This document shows positions 24,288 through 33,719 of a stretch of 34,315 bases of DNA, piece by piece. Origin of the DNA: JBEIUO01 sp964549785 (GTDB lineage: Bacteria > Planctomycetota > Phycisphaerae > Phycisphaerales > UBA1924); the NCBI GenBank assembly GCA_964549785.1, contig CAZJXA010000009.1, forward strand, positions 1-34,315, read 5' to 3'. The notes beneath the pieces are model-generated. The model saw only the letters and a program-made list of their open reading frames with translations, searched no databases and was not told the DNA's origin. Made by a program: the position numbers and the translations under genes. Each line of letters opens with the position of its first letter. Positions within the stretch are counted from its first letter, which is position 1.

Positions 24288-27200
24288 ATGAAACCCATCT
24301 TCTTCATCGCGTTCGCCGGGCTTGCCCTCTCCTGCTTGGCCCCCGCCTCCGCCCAGGTCATTCGTCGTGGCGACTCGATGCAGGAAATCGAACAGATGAT
24401 GGCGATGGAAATGGCCGGCTTTGACCCGGATTCGGAGTCCCCGGGCGGCGCCGAGTCCGACACCCCGCAGCCCAAGACGCCCCTCGGAAAGTTGCTCGTC
24501 CAGCAACGGATCATGCGGACGCCGGAAACCCTTCTCAAGGCCCGCGCCACGCTCGCCGCGAAAGCCCGCGATGAGCGCCTCACGCCGCCCTCCGCCAGCA
24601 AGCCGACAGAAGCGCTGCCGCCGCCACCCGCGACCGATCGCAAGCTCGTTCCCGCCATCGCCGAGCACGCACCGGACGCACCGGACGCCGCCGCCGCCGA
24701 TGCCGACTCGCCCGGGGCCGCCGCCGCTCTCGGTCGGCCGCTCCCCGTGCCCGACAAGAACGCACGCCCGCCGACGAAGGAAGAAACCAAACTCGCCGAG
24801 CACTTCGGGCAACTCGTCACCGCTGGGCAATGGGTCGAAGTAGCGCAGATTCTCCGTTCCCACGCCGCCGAAGACGCGTCCGCCGTCTACACGTTCCTGC
24901 TCACCGCCCTCGCTTCCGATACCGCGCTGGTTCCCGACGAAGTCGTCGCCATCAGCGAGATGGCGCCGGCCGCCTTGACCGACAAGAACATCGATGCCCT
25001 CGGCGGCCTGCTCAAGAACGCGATCGCCCGCGGCGCTGATGCCTCGCACATCACCGCGCTCATCGGCGCTGGCACCAAGCACTTCGGCGGCACCGACCCC
25101 GCGGCACGCACGCGGGCAGCGCGGTTCCTCATGGCCGCGGATTTGCCGGTCGAGGCCCATCCGTATCTCGAACCTCTGGATGCCGCACGGGTTGCCAAAA
25201 ACGCTGCGGTCATCAACCTCCACGCCATGTACGAGCAGGGGCTTGCGGCCCGCAAGAAAGACCCCGGCGAAAAGAACGCCGCCATCCGCCGTTCCTGGGA
25301 GTTGTGCCTCGAAGTCTTCCGCATCGACGCCGCGGGCCGGCCCGAACGGGAAGCTGCCCTCGGACGGGTGCTCACTTTCCTTAAGGAAATCCCCACCGAA
25401 ATTGGTGACGCCTGGCTCGCCGAAGTCTTTCAAGGCGAGTCAGACCTCGTCTGGGCATTGGCCGACCGTACCAACGGGGCGGCCCGCTCGGGTCGCACGA
25501 CCGGCCGCACCCCCGACGAGCGCATGATCGGTCTCCGCCAGCTTCGCCGCGTGGGGGCGGCGCTCGCCGTCTCCGCGGGCGACCAACTCCCCGTCTATCG
25601 AACCGCTCTCGACATGATGGCGCTCACCATCGTGGAAGAAGCGGAGGACACCAAGAACCGGCGGCGTGACGAGCGATTTCAGTTCATTCCCGCCGACCAG
25701 TTGGGCACCGTGCTCCCCACACCCGCATGGATACTCGCCGTCGATCCCGGCCTCGCGGGACGGCTCGAACTCATGGCCGTTACCGTCGCCGCCGGTTCCG
25801 GCGACGTCGCGGCAGTCCTCGCCATCATCCGTCCGCTCGCGGCCACCGACAAAGAACGCGCCCAGAAACTCGCCGACGCCCTTGTTGAAGCCTGGCCCAA
25901 CTACGTGAAGCCGCCGCAGCAGAACGAATACGACCCGTATGGGTACAACTACGGCTCACGCATGTTCATCAACGGCCGATGGGTCAATTACGGCAACTCG
26001 TACGGCAACAATGCGGGCATCCCGCTGACCAGGGCCCGCCAGAAGCGCTACACCGAGCAATTGGGCACGGCCCTCGATGCACTGAAAGCACTCGGGCTTG
26101 ATTCCCCGTCCGCCGCCGTCGTAGCCGCGTTCTCCGCAGGCCATTCCGACGCCGAGGTCTACGTCCGGGAGGACGTCGAAAAACTCTTTGGGCCCGTCGG
26201 CTCCGTGAGCGCCGACGTCAATCTCGAACTCGCTGACGCCATGCGTACCCGCCTCGGCGGACTGTGGCGCAAGCCCAAAACCCAGCAGGACAACGGCACC
26301 AAACGCAACGACAAGCAGATCGCTTCGGAGGTCGTCCGGGGATACACGCTGGCGCTCGAAATGGCCGCGTCCGCCCAATCCTCCGACCCCGATTCGTGGC
26401 GGGTGGCCACGCTCGTCGCCGATCTTTCGTTCGACAAGGCGGAGTTCCTGTACGGCCAGAAGACCGACCTCGCCACCTACTCGACCCTCCGTGAAGCCGC
26501 CTTCGCCGGGTACGCCCATGCCGCCAGCCTTTACACCGCTGCCCTCGATACCGGCACCGCGGCGCCCTCCGCCCGCGTCTATTTCCAGTGGCTCTCGTCC
26601 GCCCTCGGCGCTTCCGATCTGGGCGTTCTCACCCGCCAGGACACACCGAGCGTCGAACAGGTCGACCGTGTGATCGCCGCGCTCGGCGAACTGCCCGAAG
26701 CCAAACGCTCCGCCCACGTCGGGCTCTTCGCCAAGGACGTCAGCGGTGCCCTCGCGACCTTGGCCCCGGAACTCAAGGTTCGGTTCCTCACGCATGCGGC
26801 CAAGGTCATCGGCGATCACCCCGACGGGGCCGACGCCCGCAAACAACTCGCCTATTTCAACGACCTCAAGACCGAGGTCGAACTCGCGCTCTCCACCGAC
26901 AGCGGTATCGGGAGCACGGGTTCAACGGTCGGCAGTCTGCAACCCTTCGGGGCCCACCTCAGCGTGTGGTCGAGCCGCGCCGTCAGCCGCGAATCCGGGG
27001 GCTTTGGCAAGTACCTCCTGAACCAGCAATGGCACCCGCAGACCAACGAGCAGATTGATTACAAGGACGACCTCGAAAAGAAACTCCGCGAAACGCTCTC
27101 GGACCGGTTCGAGATCGTCTCGATCACCTTCCACAAGCCCGGCGTCACGCCCATCGGGCTGGAGCGCGAAGGCTGGGAGATGCACCCGCTCGCCTACCTG

Positions 27201-28151
27201 CTGCTCCGCAGCAAGGATGCCTCCGTCGATAAGCTCCCCCCTCTCCAGATTGACATGGATTTTAGTGACGGCACCGGCACCGTCATCCTTCCGATGACGA
27301 GCACCGCCGCCCTCATTGACTCCCGGACCGAGCCAGCCCGAACCGCGCCCGTTCGGCTCGCCGTTGAACAGATTCTGGACGCCCGCGAACAGGTCGACGG
27401 CATCATCAAACTCGAAGTGCGGGCCAAGGCCGCGGGTCTGATCCCACCCCTCGATTCAATCGTCGATCTGGGCAAACTCGACGGCTTCACGATTGTTCGC
27501 ACCGAAGACCACGGCCTCCAAGTCTCCGAACTCGACGTCGAGGGCGACTCGATCCGCCCGATCGCCGAACGCTCCTGGTCTCTCGAATTGGCGCCCGCCC
27601 CCAACGTCGTCCCCGCCTCGTTCACCTTCCCCACCGCCAAATTTGATACCTCCGCCGCGCCCGTCGCGGGCACCGAGTCGGACGGCGACACCGCTCCCGC
27701 CGAGTTCGTCCCCTTCAAACTCAGCCGTTATACCGACGCCGACATCACCGCCGCTCAACCCGTCGAACCGATCGACGTCAAGGTCAAGGGCCTCCCCATA
27801 TGGGTCCCGGCGTTACTGGCCGTGGGCGTGCTCTCCGGTGTCGGCGTACTTGCCTTCGCCCTCCGCCGCCGCAAACCCGTCACCGGTCCGACCGAGACTT
27901 TCAGCGTGCCCACCGACCTGACACCCCTCTCCGCCATCGCCACGCTCCGCCGCATCGCCACCTCACCCAAGGTCGCGCTCGACCCCGCGCAACGCGCCTC
28001 CCTGCACGCCTCCGCGGCAGGGATTGAATCCACCTACTTCGCGCCCACCACGAACGGAACCCCCACACCCCACCTCAACGGCATCGACACCCTCCGCACC
28101 GAGGTGAAGCGCTGGGTCGATCTCGCCGAAGGGCGGGTCCGCAGCAACTAG
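24288..28151 (+). CDS. Giant exported single-pass membrane protein of unknown function
   Basis: From ATG 24288 (GTG 24282 is also in frame) the product has 1287 residues. It begins with a signal peptide (FIAFAGLALSCLAPASA, cleavage near A22|Q23), then a Pro/Ala-rich region and a long, mainly helical periplasmic part that may hold solenoid repeats. A Tyr/Asn/Gly-rich patch (YDPYGYNYGSRMFINGRWVN) lies near 548-567. A membrane helix at about 1170-1190 (IWVPALLAVGVLSGVGVLAFAL) followed by RRRK puts the last 90 residues in the cytoplasm. No known domain was identified. It follows the Bat set after a 181-nt gap and may be its client or scaffold. A hairpin terminator lies just after its stop. Confidence 0.85.
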   Translation: MKPIFFIAFAGLALSCLAPASAQVIRRGDSMQEIEQMMAMEMAGFDPDSESPGGAESDTPQPKTPLGKLLVQQRIMRTPETLLKARATLAAKARDERLTPPSASKPTEALPPPPATDRKLVPAIAEHAPDAPDAAAADADSPGAAAALGRPLPVPDKNARPPTKEETKLAEHFGQLVTAGQWVEVAQILRSHAAEDASAVYTFLLTALASDTALVPDEVVAISEMAPAALTDKNIDALGGLLKNAIARGADASHITALIGAGTKHFGGTDPAARTRAARFLMAADLPVEAHPYLEPLDAARVAKNAAVINLHAMYEQGLAARKKDPGEKNAAIRRSWELCLEVFRIDAAGRPEREAALGRVLTFLKEIPTEIGDAWLAEVFQGESDLVWALADRTNGAARSGRTTGRTPDERMIGLRQLRRVGAALAVSAGDQLPVYRTALDMMALTIVEEAEDTKNRRRDERFQFIPADQLGTVLPTPAWILAVDPGLAGRLELMAVTVAAGSGDVAAVLAIIRPLAATDKERAQKLADALVEAWPNYVKPPQQNEYDPYGYNYGSRMFINGRWVNYGNSYGNNAGIPLTRARQKRYTEQLGTALDALKALGLDSPSAAVVAAFSAGHSDAEVYVREDVEKLFGPVGSVSADVNLELADAMRTRLGGLWRKPKTQQDNGTKRNDKQIASEVVRGYTLALEMAASAQSSDPDSWRVATLVADLSFDKAEFLYGQKTDLATYSTLREAAFAGYAHAASLYTAALDTGTAAPSARVYFQWLSSALGASDLGVLTRQDTPSVEQVDRVIAALGELPEAKRSAHVGLFAKDVSGALATLAPELKVRFLTHAAKVIGDHPDGADARKQLAYFNDLKTEVELALSTDSGIGSTGSTVGSLQPFGAHLSVWSSRAVSRESGGFGKYLLNQQWHPQTNEQIDYKDDLEKKLRETLSDRFEIVSITFHKPGVTPIGLEREGWEMHPLAYLLLRSKDASVDKLPPLQIDMDFSDGTGTVILPMTSTAALIDSRTEPARTAPVRLAVEQILDAREQVDGIIKLEVRAKAAGLIPPLDSIVDLGKLDGFTIVRTEDHGLQVSELDVEGDSIRPIAERSWSLELAPAPNVVPASFTFPTAKFDTSAAPVAGTESDGDTAPAEFVPFKLSRYTDADITAAQPVEPIDVKVKGLPIWVPALLAVGVLSGVGVLAFALRRRKPVTGPTETFSVPTDLTPLSAIATLRRIATSPKVALDPAQRASLHASAAGIESTYFAPTTNGTPTPHLNGIDTLRTEVKRWVDLAEGRVRSN

Positions 28152-28172
28152 CGAAGCGTCGCCTTGAAATCT

Positions 28173-28193
28173 CCCTCCGTTTTACGGAGGGGG
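28173..28193. terminator. Hairpin between convergent genes (candidate terminator)
   Basis: CCCTCCGT at 28173-28180 and ACGGAGGG at 28184-28191 form a perfect 8-bp stem with a TTT loop; the stem can extend by two more pairs using one G-T. It lies 22 nt after the giant gene and about 50 nt beyond the dnaE stop. There is no T-run, so termination is inferred from position. A second GC-rich palindrome, CCGCGG-CCG-CCGCGG at 28196-28210, is adjacent. Confidence 0.5.
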
Positions 28194-28243
28194 TCCCGCG
28201 GCCGCCGCGGTGGGGGAGGTCGGCCCCGTTTAGAAGCCACCCC

Positions 28244-31200
28244 TCAAAACTCGTCGCCGCCGCCGCCCTTTTTCCGCTGCCACGGCTTTTCCTTCTCCTT
28301 CTCCACCGCAATCCCGCCCGTCACCCGCACCATCCGCTCGCCCAGTTCGTCGGTGACCGCGGTGATGAACTCGGGTTCCAGCGCAACCTTCAACTTTGGG
28401 TCGGTCGCCAACACCGCGAACGAGTCCTCAAAGCCGATGACCAGTTCTACCGGGAAGAGCGGCTTGCGCTCGTCCTCGTCCTTCTTCTTCGGTGAACCGT
28501 GAACCCGCGCTGCCTGCGTTCCCAGGATGTCGGCGAGTCGCGTCAGCGCGGCGGGCGCCGAACCGTTCAGGCGTGTCTCATCGACGCACACCTGCAAGCG
28601 CCCCGGTTCGAGAGGGACGCCGTCGATCGGGGCCAGCCGGTCGACAATCACCTGCGGCTCACCCTTCTTGGTGTCGATACGCCCGAGTACAAAGACCACC
28701 CGCTCGGCCTCCGCCAGATGTCCGTACTTCGCGTAGGCCTCGGTGAACATGACGGATTCGGAAGCGCCCGAGAGATCCTCGATCGTGAGGATCGCCATCT
28801 TCTGCCCCGCGCTCTTGCCCTGTTTCACCACGATCGTCCGCACGCTCTGCACCATCGCGGCCACCACCACCCGGGTGTCCTGCGGCAGTTCCTTGGTCTG
28901 GGCGGTGGTGTGCGTCGTGAACAGCCCCGACCACGCCTTCCAACGGTCGAGCGGGTGGCTGCTGACGTAGAAACCCAACGCTGCCTTCTCCTCCGCGAGC
29001 GTCTCGGCTTCATTCCAAGGGGTCGCTCGCGCCAAGATCGCGGGCGCCGGGCCCGCCGACATGGTCCCCGCCCCGCCGAAGAGCCCGCCCTGCCCGATGG
29101 CCTTGTCGGCCGCGACTTTGGCCGCCGCGGAGAGCGCGCCCTCGACCGTCGCCAGCATCGCCGAACGCACGTCGCGGCCGTGGATCGAATCCATCGCTCC
29201 GCTGCGGATGAACGCCTCGAACGCCGTCTTGGTCAGGGTGCCCGCCGGCAGCCGTTCCGCGAGGTCGAACATGCTGGTGAACGGCCCGTTCTTCACGCGG
29301 TCCGCGATGATGGTGTCCACCGCCTTTTCGCCCGCTCCCTTGAGGGCTTTCAACCCGAAGCGCACATGCCCGGTCGCGGCGGTGGGCGTTTCGCCCTCGG
29401 CGAACACGACCGCGAAGTCCGCGTTCGAGAGATTCAGATCGGGCGGCCGAACTTCGACACCCACCTTGATCTGCTTCCCGGTTTCGCCATCGACAAAGCG
29501 CGTCCGGCGGCAATCTTCAAGGTACGGAATCCACTCGCTGGCCTTGCCCGCCTGCGACTCGTAGGTGAGGAAGGCCGCCATGTACTGGTTGGGGAAGTAG
29601 GTCTTGAGATACGCCGTCTGGTACGCCACGATCGCGTACCCGGTCGAGTGACTCTTGTTAAACCCGTACCCCGCGAACTTCAGGATCAACTCGAACAGGC
29701 TTTCGCCGGCCTCCTTGGTCAAACCCTGCTTCTGGGCTCCCGCCACGAACTTCGGGCGTTCTTTCTCGATCTTGTCGTACTTCTTCTTGCCGATGTTCTT
29801 GATCAGCGAGTACGCGTCACGCAGGGTGATGCCCCCGAGCCCATGCACGATCTGCATGACTTGCTCCTGATACACCATCACGCCATAGGTGTCGCGCGTG
29901 AAGCGGTCCACGATCTCGTGCACCGCCGGAACATCGTCCAGCCCGTGCTTGCGCCGGTTGTAGTCCGGGATAAGGTCCATCGGACCGGGACGGAACAACG
30001 CGTTAGCCGCAATAAGGTCTTCCAGCCGGTCGGGCTTCATCTCAACCAGCAGCCGCCGCATCCCGCCCGACTCAAACTGAAACACCCCCGTGGTCTCGCC
30101 GCGACGGAACAGTTCGAAGACCTTCTGGTCGTCGCATTTCAGCCGATCCAGGTCGAGCGGGTGCGCGGGAGGGAGGGACCGCGTCGGCGTCTCCTTGACG
30201 GCCTGCCACCGCTCGTATTCGGACGACCGACCCACCGCCGTCCAGATCGCAGGTTCCGGCAGGCCCGCGCGGATCAACGCCTTCGCGCGCTCCACCACGG
30301 AGAGCGTGCGGAGACCCAAAAAATCCATCTTCAGCAGGCCCATCTTCTCGCACGTGGGCCCGTCCCACTGGGTGATCGTTTCGTTGCTCTCTGTCCCGGG
30401 TTGGCGATACAAGGGGACAATCTCTGACAACGGCCGCGTCGCCACGATCACGCCCGCGGCGTGAACACCCGCGTGTCGCGTGTGCCCTTCCAACTCAACC
30501 GCCGTGTCGAGGAGGCGCTTCACCCAGTCCACGGTGCCGTACAGCTTCTTGAGATCGGGCTCCTTCTCGATCGCTTCCTTGATCTCGATGTTCAACTGCT
30601 CGGGGATCAACTTCGCGATCTTGTCGACCTCGTGCAGCGGGATCTCGAGGGCCCGGCCTACGTCGCGGATCGCGGCCCGCGCCTTCATCGTCCCGAATGT
30701 GATGATCTGGGCCACATGCCCGTACTTTTCGCGCACGTACTGGATCACGCTCGCGCGCCCGTCCTGGCACAGGTCGATGTCGATATCGGGGTATTCCGAG
30801 CGATCCGGATCCGTGAACCGCTCGAAGAGCAGACCAAACTCGACCGGGCACGCGTTCGAAAGCCCCAGCGCGTACCCCACCATCGTTCCCACGCCCGAAC
30901 CGCGGGCGCACGCGGGGATGCCCCGCTGCCGCCCCCAGTTGACAAAGTCCCAGACAATGAGGAAGTACGCGGAGATGTTCTTGTCGGCGAGAATCCGGAG
31001 TTCGCGGCTCAGCCGCTCGCGCCGCGGGTCTGGTCCCCCCGCGCCGGTCTCCGGGCCATACCGCCAAACGAACCCCGCCTCGGCCAGCATCCGCAGGGCC
31101 ACATCGCACTCGCTCTTGGCCTCGGACAGAAGCCGCTCGGATTCGGCGTCTGTCGCGCCCGCGGGAAGCGCAAACGGTACCAACTCGAAGCTCGCGCAGT

Positions 31201-32296
31201 ACCCCTTGTACCACGCCGTGAGGTCCCCGCCGAACGCGGCGTCGCTGGGCGCGGGAAGGGTCGCCGGATTGATCGCCTTCACCCGCACCATCGGTGAATT
31301 ACTCTGCCCGACCGCCAGTTCGACGTTGCACCGGAACGCCACCGCCGCGGCGTTAGCCATCGCCTCCGCGCCATCGTCGCCATACCCCTCGAACGCCGCC
31401 GCCATCTCCGCGGGGCTGCGGACAAAGAGTTCCTTGTGATACCGCATCCGCCCTTCGTCGCTCTTGCCTTTCCCCGTGGAGATGCAGATCAGCGTGTCGT
31501 GCGCGTCGTGGTCATCGGGACGAAGAAAGTGTGAGTCATTGTCGCAGATCAACGGGATGCCCAGTTCCCGCGCCAGCCGGATCAACAAGGGGTTGATCGC
31601 GATCTGTTCCGGCACATGGTGCTGCAACTCGATGTAGAAGCGGGGACGAGGAGATGGCGAAGAGTCCAAACTCCCGTCGACCGCCCCGCCCTCTCTTGGT
31701 CTCTCCGTCGCTTTCCCTCCATTGAACACCCGGTCATGCCACCGCGCCGACTCCACCGCCAGATCCCAGTGTCGCTTCTCCCGCGTTCGGTGGAACGCGA
31801 GCACATGATCACCGATCTCGCTCCCGAGATGGCCGACGATCGCGATCAGGCCTTCGTTGTGCTTCTCGAGCAGTTCGCGATCGATCCGCGGCTTGTAATA
31901 GAAACCCGTGAGATACGCCTCGCTCGCCAGCACCATCAGGTTCCGCCAGCCGGTGTTGTTCTCCGCCAGCAACACCGTGTGAAAGCCGCCTTCACCGCCG
32001 CCCGAATACGTCCGGTCGCTGCGGGGCTTACCGGGGGGCGTCACATACGCCTCGTACCCGAGGATTGGTTTGATCCCCTTCTCTTTGCAGGCCGTGTAAA
32101 ACGCCACCGCGCCGAAGAGGTTGCCGTGGTCCGTGATCGCGCACGAGTCCATCCCCAACTCTTTCACCCGCGTGACCAGTTTCTCGATTTGGTTGCCACC
32201 ATCCAGCAGCGAATACTCGGTGTGCAGGTGCAGATGGGCGAAGACGCCCGGCGTTCCGGGGGCGGTCGAGTGGGAATTTCCTGAGCCTTCGGCCAT
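28244..32296 (-). CDS. dnaE: DNA polymerase III subunit alpha
   Basis: A 1350-residue replicative DNA polymerase of the DnaE type, longer than the roughly 1160 residues of E. coli. The N-terminal PHP domain has HLHLHTEYSLLDG at 21-33, ITDHGN at 54-59, GYEAY at 80-84, FHTVLLA at 105-111 and NDSHF at 253-257, so most metal-binding positions appear to be kept. A low-complexity insert rich in Gly, Ser, Pro and Arg lies at about 192-218. The palm catalytic motif PDIDID is at 503-508, and the fingers carry FNKSHSTGYAIVAYQTAYLK. The C-terminal part has an OB-fold (TRVVVAAMVQSVRTIVV) and a Lys/Gly-rich tail. A GAGGG site lies 9 nt before the ATG on the - strand. The identification is secure. Confidence 0.98.
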   Translation of the reverse strand: MAEGSGNSHSTAPGTPGVFAHLHLHTEYSLLDGGNQIEKLVTRVKELGMDSCAITDHGNLFGAVAFYTACKEKGIKPILGYEAYVTPPGKPRSDRTYSGGGEGGFHTVLLAENNTGWRNLMVLASEAYLTGFYYKPRIDRELLEKHNEGLIAIVGHLGSEIGDHVLAFHRTREKRHWDLAVESARWHDRVFNGGKATERPREGGAVDGSLDSSPSPRPRFYIELQHHVPEQIAINPLLIRLARELGIPLICDNDSHFLRPDDHDAHDTLICISTGKGKSDEGRMRYHKELFVRSPAEMAAAFEGYGDDGAEAMANAAAVAFRCNVELAVGQSNSPMVRVKAINPATLPAPSDAAFGGDLTAWYKGYCASFELVPFALPAGATDAESERLLSEAKSECDVALRMLAEAGFVWRYGPETGAGGPDPRRERLSRELRILADKNISAYFLIVWDFVNWGRQRGIPACARGSGVGTMVGYALGLSNACPVEFGLLFERFTDPDRSEYPDIDIDLCQDGRASVIQYVREKYGHVAQIITFGTMKARAAIRDVGRALEIPLHEVDKIAKLIPEQLNIEIKEAIEKEPDLKKLYGTVDWVKRLLDTAVELEGHTRHAGVHAAGVIVATRPLSEIVPLYRQPGTESNETITQWDGPTCEKMGLLKMDFLGLRTLSVVERAKALIRAGLPEPAIWTAVGRSSEYERWQAVKETPTRSLPPAHPLDLDRLKCDDQKVFELFRRGETTGVFQFESGGMRRLLVEMKPDRLEDLIAANALFRPGPMDLIPDYNRRKHGLDDVPAVHEIVDRFTRDTYGVMVYQEQVMQIVHGLGGITLRDAYSLIKNIGKKKYDKIEKERPKFVAGAQKQGLTKEAGESLFELILKFAGYGFNKSHSTGYAIVAYQTAYLKTYFPNQYMAAFLTYESQAGKASEWIPYLEDCRRTRFVDGETGKQIKVGVEVRPPDLNLSNADFAVVFAEGETPTAATGHVRFGLKALKGAGEKAVDTIIADRVKNGPFTSMFDLAERLPAGTLTKTAFEAFIRSGAMDSIHGRDVRSAMLATVEGALSAAAKVAADKAIGQGGLFGGAGTMSAGPAPAILARATPWNEAETLAEEKAALGFYVSSHPLDRWKAWSGLFTTHTTAQTKELPQDTRVVVAAMVQSVRTIVVKQGKSAGQKMAILTIEDLSGASESVMFTEAYAKYGHLAEAERVVFVLGRIDTKKGEPQVIVDRLAPIDGVPLEPGRLQVCVDETRLNGSAPAALTRLADILGTQAARVHGSPKKKDEDERKPLFPVELVIGFEDSFAVLATDPKLKVALEPEFITAVTDELGERMVRVTGGIAVEKEKEKPWQRKKGGGGDEF

Positions 32297-32601
32297 GACG
32301 ACGAACCCTCTTTCAGCAGCGCTTGTGCGGTCTGTTGAGGGTATTCACGACCGTTCCGACGCAAAGGGTTTGGCCGTCCAACCGACAGCGGAGGCGATCA
32401 GTATCCGTCCCAGAACCTGCCCGTCCCGCCCCGCCACCTTCCCAGCCCGTACGGGCGTCGCACGTCCAACCCCACTCCTTCCAATCCGCTGGCACCAAGC
32501 CGGCGCGTATTGCACCTTCTGAGTGTCAGCCAAACGCTGCCACTGTCCGACACGGTCGTCGGCTCAGTGAACGAAATCAGAACACCAGGAGGAGAAAGAT
32601 C
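32297..32601. other. Divergent intergenic region between dnaE and the surface-protein gene
   Basis: These 305 bases must hold promoters for both directions. No hexamer pair close to the -35/-10 consensus was found with confidence. An ORF in frame with the surface protein stays open over most of it, but the strong ribosome-binding site and signal peptide show translation starts at 32602. Confidence 0.5.
32587..32593 (+). promoter_or_regulatory. Strong ribosome-binding site AGGAGGA
   Basis: AGGAGGA, a near-complete anti-16S match, lies 8 nt before the ATG at 32602. It is the strongest such site in the window, suggests high expression, and rules out the upstream in-frame starts. Confidence 0.85.
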
Positions 32602-33336
32602 ATGAATACCCGCACCCGCATCGCTGTTTCCGCGTTCGCCCTTGTCAGCGCCGCCCTCTCGGGCGTCGTTTCCGCCGACACCGTTGACCTCCGCTACACC
32701 GGCAGCGGCCGGGGCCGCATCGTCCAGATATCGCACCCGGGCGGCGGTGCCAACGTCTTCTCGGGCCAACTTACGCACAACATCATCAACCCCGTGGGGT
32801 CGCAGGCCGCGGCCATCGCGGGTGTCCACAACACCTTCTGCACGGACGTTTCGCAGTATGTGACCCGGGACTTCCGCTCGTACACGCTCACCAACATCGC
32901 CAACGTGCCCAACGTCAGCCCTATGGGGACGGCCCGGGCGGCAGCCATCCAGGACGTCTACGACTATGCCGGCGTGAACATCCTCTCGGGAGCCACGACC
33001 AACGATGCGGCCGCCGCCTTTCAGTTGCTCGTCTGGGAGATCATCCATGACTACAGCCCGACGGGCGGGCTCGCGAGCCTCAGCCTTTCGAGCGGCGCGT
33101 TCCGGGCCGCGACCACCAGCGGCAACGCGTTGGGCACCGGGATCATGAGCCAGTTCAACACGTTCGTCGCCTCCATCGGAGCGGTGAACGCGACCCGCTT
33201 CAACCTCGTCGGGCTCACGAACGGAGAGGCCCAGGACCAGATCGTCGCGCTGGCGATCCCCGCCCCTGGCCCGGTTGCCCTGGCCGGCCTTGGTGCCCTC
33301 TGCTTCGCCGGCCGTCGGCGCGGCAAGACGGTCTGA
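32602..33336 (+). CDS. Surface protein with PEP-CTERM-like sorting tail, possible thioester domain
   Basis: A 244-residue protein with a signal peptide (IAVSAFALVSAALSGVVSA, cleavage near A25). The C-terminus has the three-part layout of a PEP-CTERM signal: PAPGPVALAG, a hydrophobic stretch, and AGRRRGK; PAPGP replaces the usual PEP, as is common in Phycisphaerae. Such proteins are processed by exosortase-type enzymes and reach the cell surface or matrix. Within the body, NTFCTDVSQYV (Cys80) and AAFQLLVWEI (Gln141) recall the Cys and Gln segments of thioester adhesion domains (FC-x-D and Q-x-x-x-W). A covalent Cys-Gln bond is a possibility only. The strong ribosome-binding site and following terminator suggest a single-gene, well-expressed unit. 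Confidence 0.82.
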   Translation: MNTRTRIAVSAFALVSAALSGVVSADTVDLRYTGSGRGRIVQISHPGGGANVFSGQLTHNIINPVGSQAAAIAGVHNTFCTDVSQYVTRDFRSYTLTNIANVPNVSPMGTARAAAIQDVYDYAGVNILSGATTNDAAAAFQLLVWEIIHDYSPTGGLASLSLSSGAFRAATTSGNALGTGIMSQFNTFVASIGAVNATRFNLVGLTNGEAQDQIVALAIPAPGPVALAGLGALCFAGRRRGKTV

Positions 33337-33375
33337 TTTCCACGGCCTTCCCTTTTCCGGATTGTCGACAGTCTT

Positions 33376-33411
33376 CGGCCCGGCGGTCTTCGCCGGGCCG
33401 TGGCTGTTTTT
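33376..33411 (+). terminator. Intrinsic (rho-independent) terminator
   Basis: CGGCCCGGCG at 33376-33385 and CGCCGGGCCG at 33391-33400 form a perfect 10-bp GC stem with a GTCTT loop, followed by TGGCTGTTTTT. It sits 39 nt after the surface-protein stop and is the clearest terminator in the window. Confidence 0.9.
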
Positions 33412-33427
33412 GCTCTTATGATTCGGC

Positions 33428-33715
33428 GTGATCAGTTGGCAGACCATCCGAACCGTCGCGGCCCAGCGGTTGCAAGCGTCCCGGCAGAGGAGCCCGCTTC
33501 AGGCGTTGCTCTCGGGGCTTGTGATCTTTGTTCTTTTCATCCTTTTGCTCCTTCCGATCGTCGCGATCGGCGGGGTGGTCTTGATTGTCGGCCTGATTCG
33601 CGGCGGCGTACGGGCCTTGCTCGGTTCGGCCGTGGCCGCCTTGCCGCGGGATGATGGGCGGAGGAATGTTCGGGTGCGGGGTGCCGAACGGTCGGGCACG
33701 ACACCGGTTGAATAA
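33428..33715 (+). CDS. Small membrane protein of unknown function
   Basis: A 95-residue ORF starting at GTG 33428. The N-terminal part is amphipathic and basic (IRTVAAQRLQASRQRS), followed by a long hydrophobic stretch at about 31-58 (LVIFVLFILLLLPIVAIGG and on) that could form one long or two short helices, and a basic tail. No family was recognised. It begins just after the terminator of the surface-protein gene and no good ribosome-binding site is visible. It ends 4 nt from the convergent metG stop. The hydrophobic profile favours a real gene, but the start is uncertain. Confidence 0.6.
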   Translation: MISWQTIRTVAAQRLQASRQRSPLQALLSGLVIFVLFILLLLPIVAIGGVVLIVGLIRGGVRALLGSAVAALPRDDGRRNVRVRGAERSGTTPVE

Positions 33716-33719
33716 ATCC

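Noticed and set aside
28196..28210. CCGCGG-CCG-CCGCGG palindrome as a separate regulatory site
   Set aside because: It is adjacent to the terminator-like hairpin between convergent genes and has no promoter nearby; it is noted only as part of that region.
28499..30427. 642-codon open frame on the + strand
   Set aside because: It is antisense to dnaE, whose identity is certain, and its Arg/His/Leu-rich product shows no domain.
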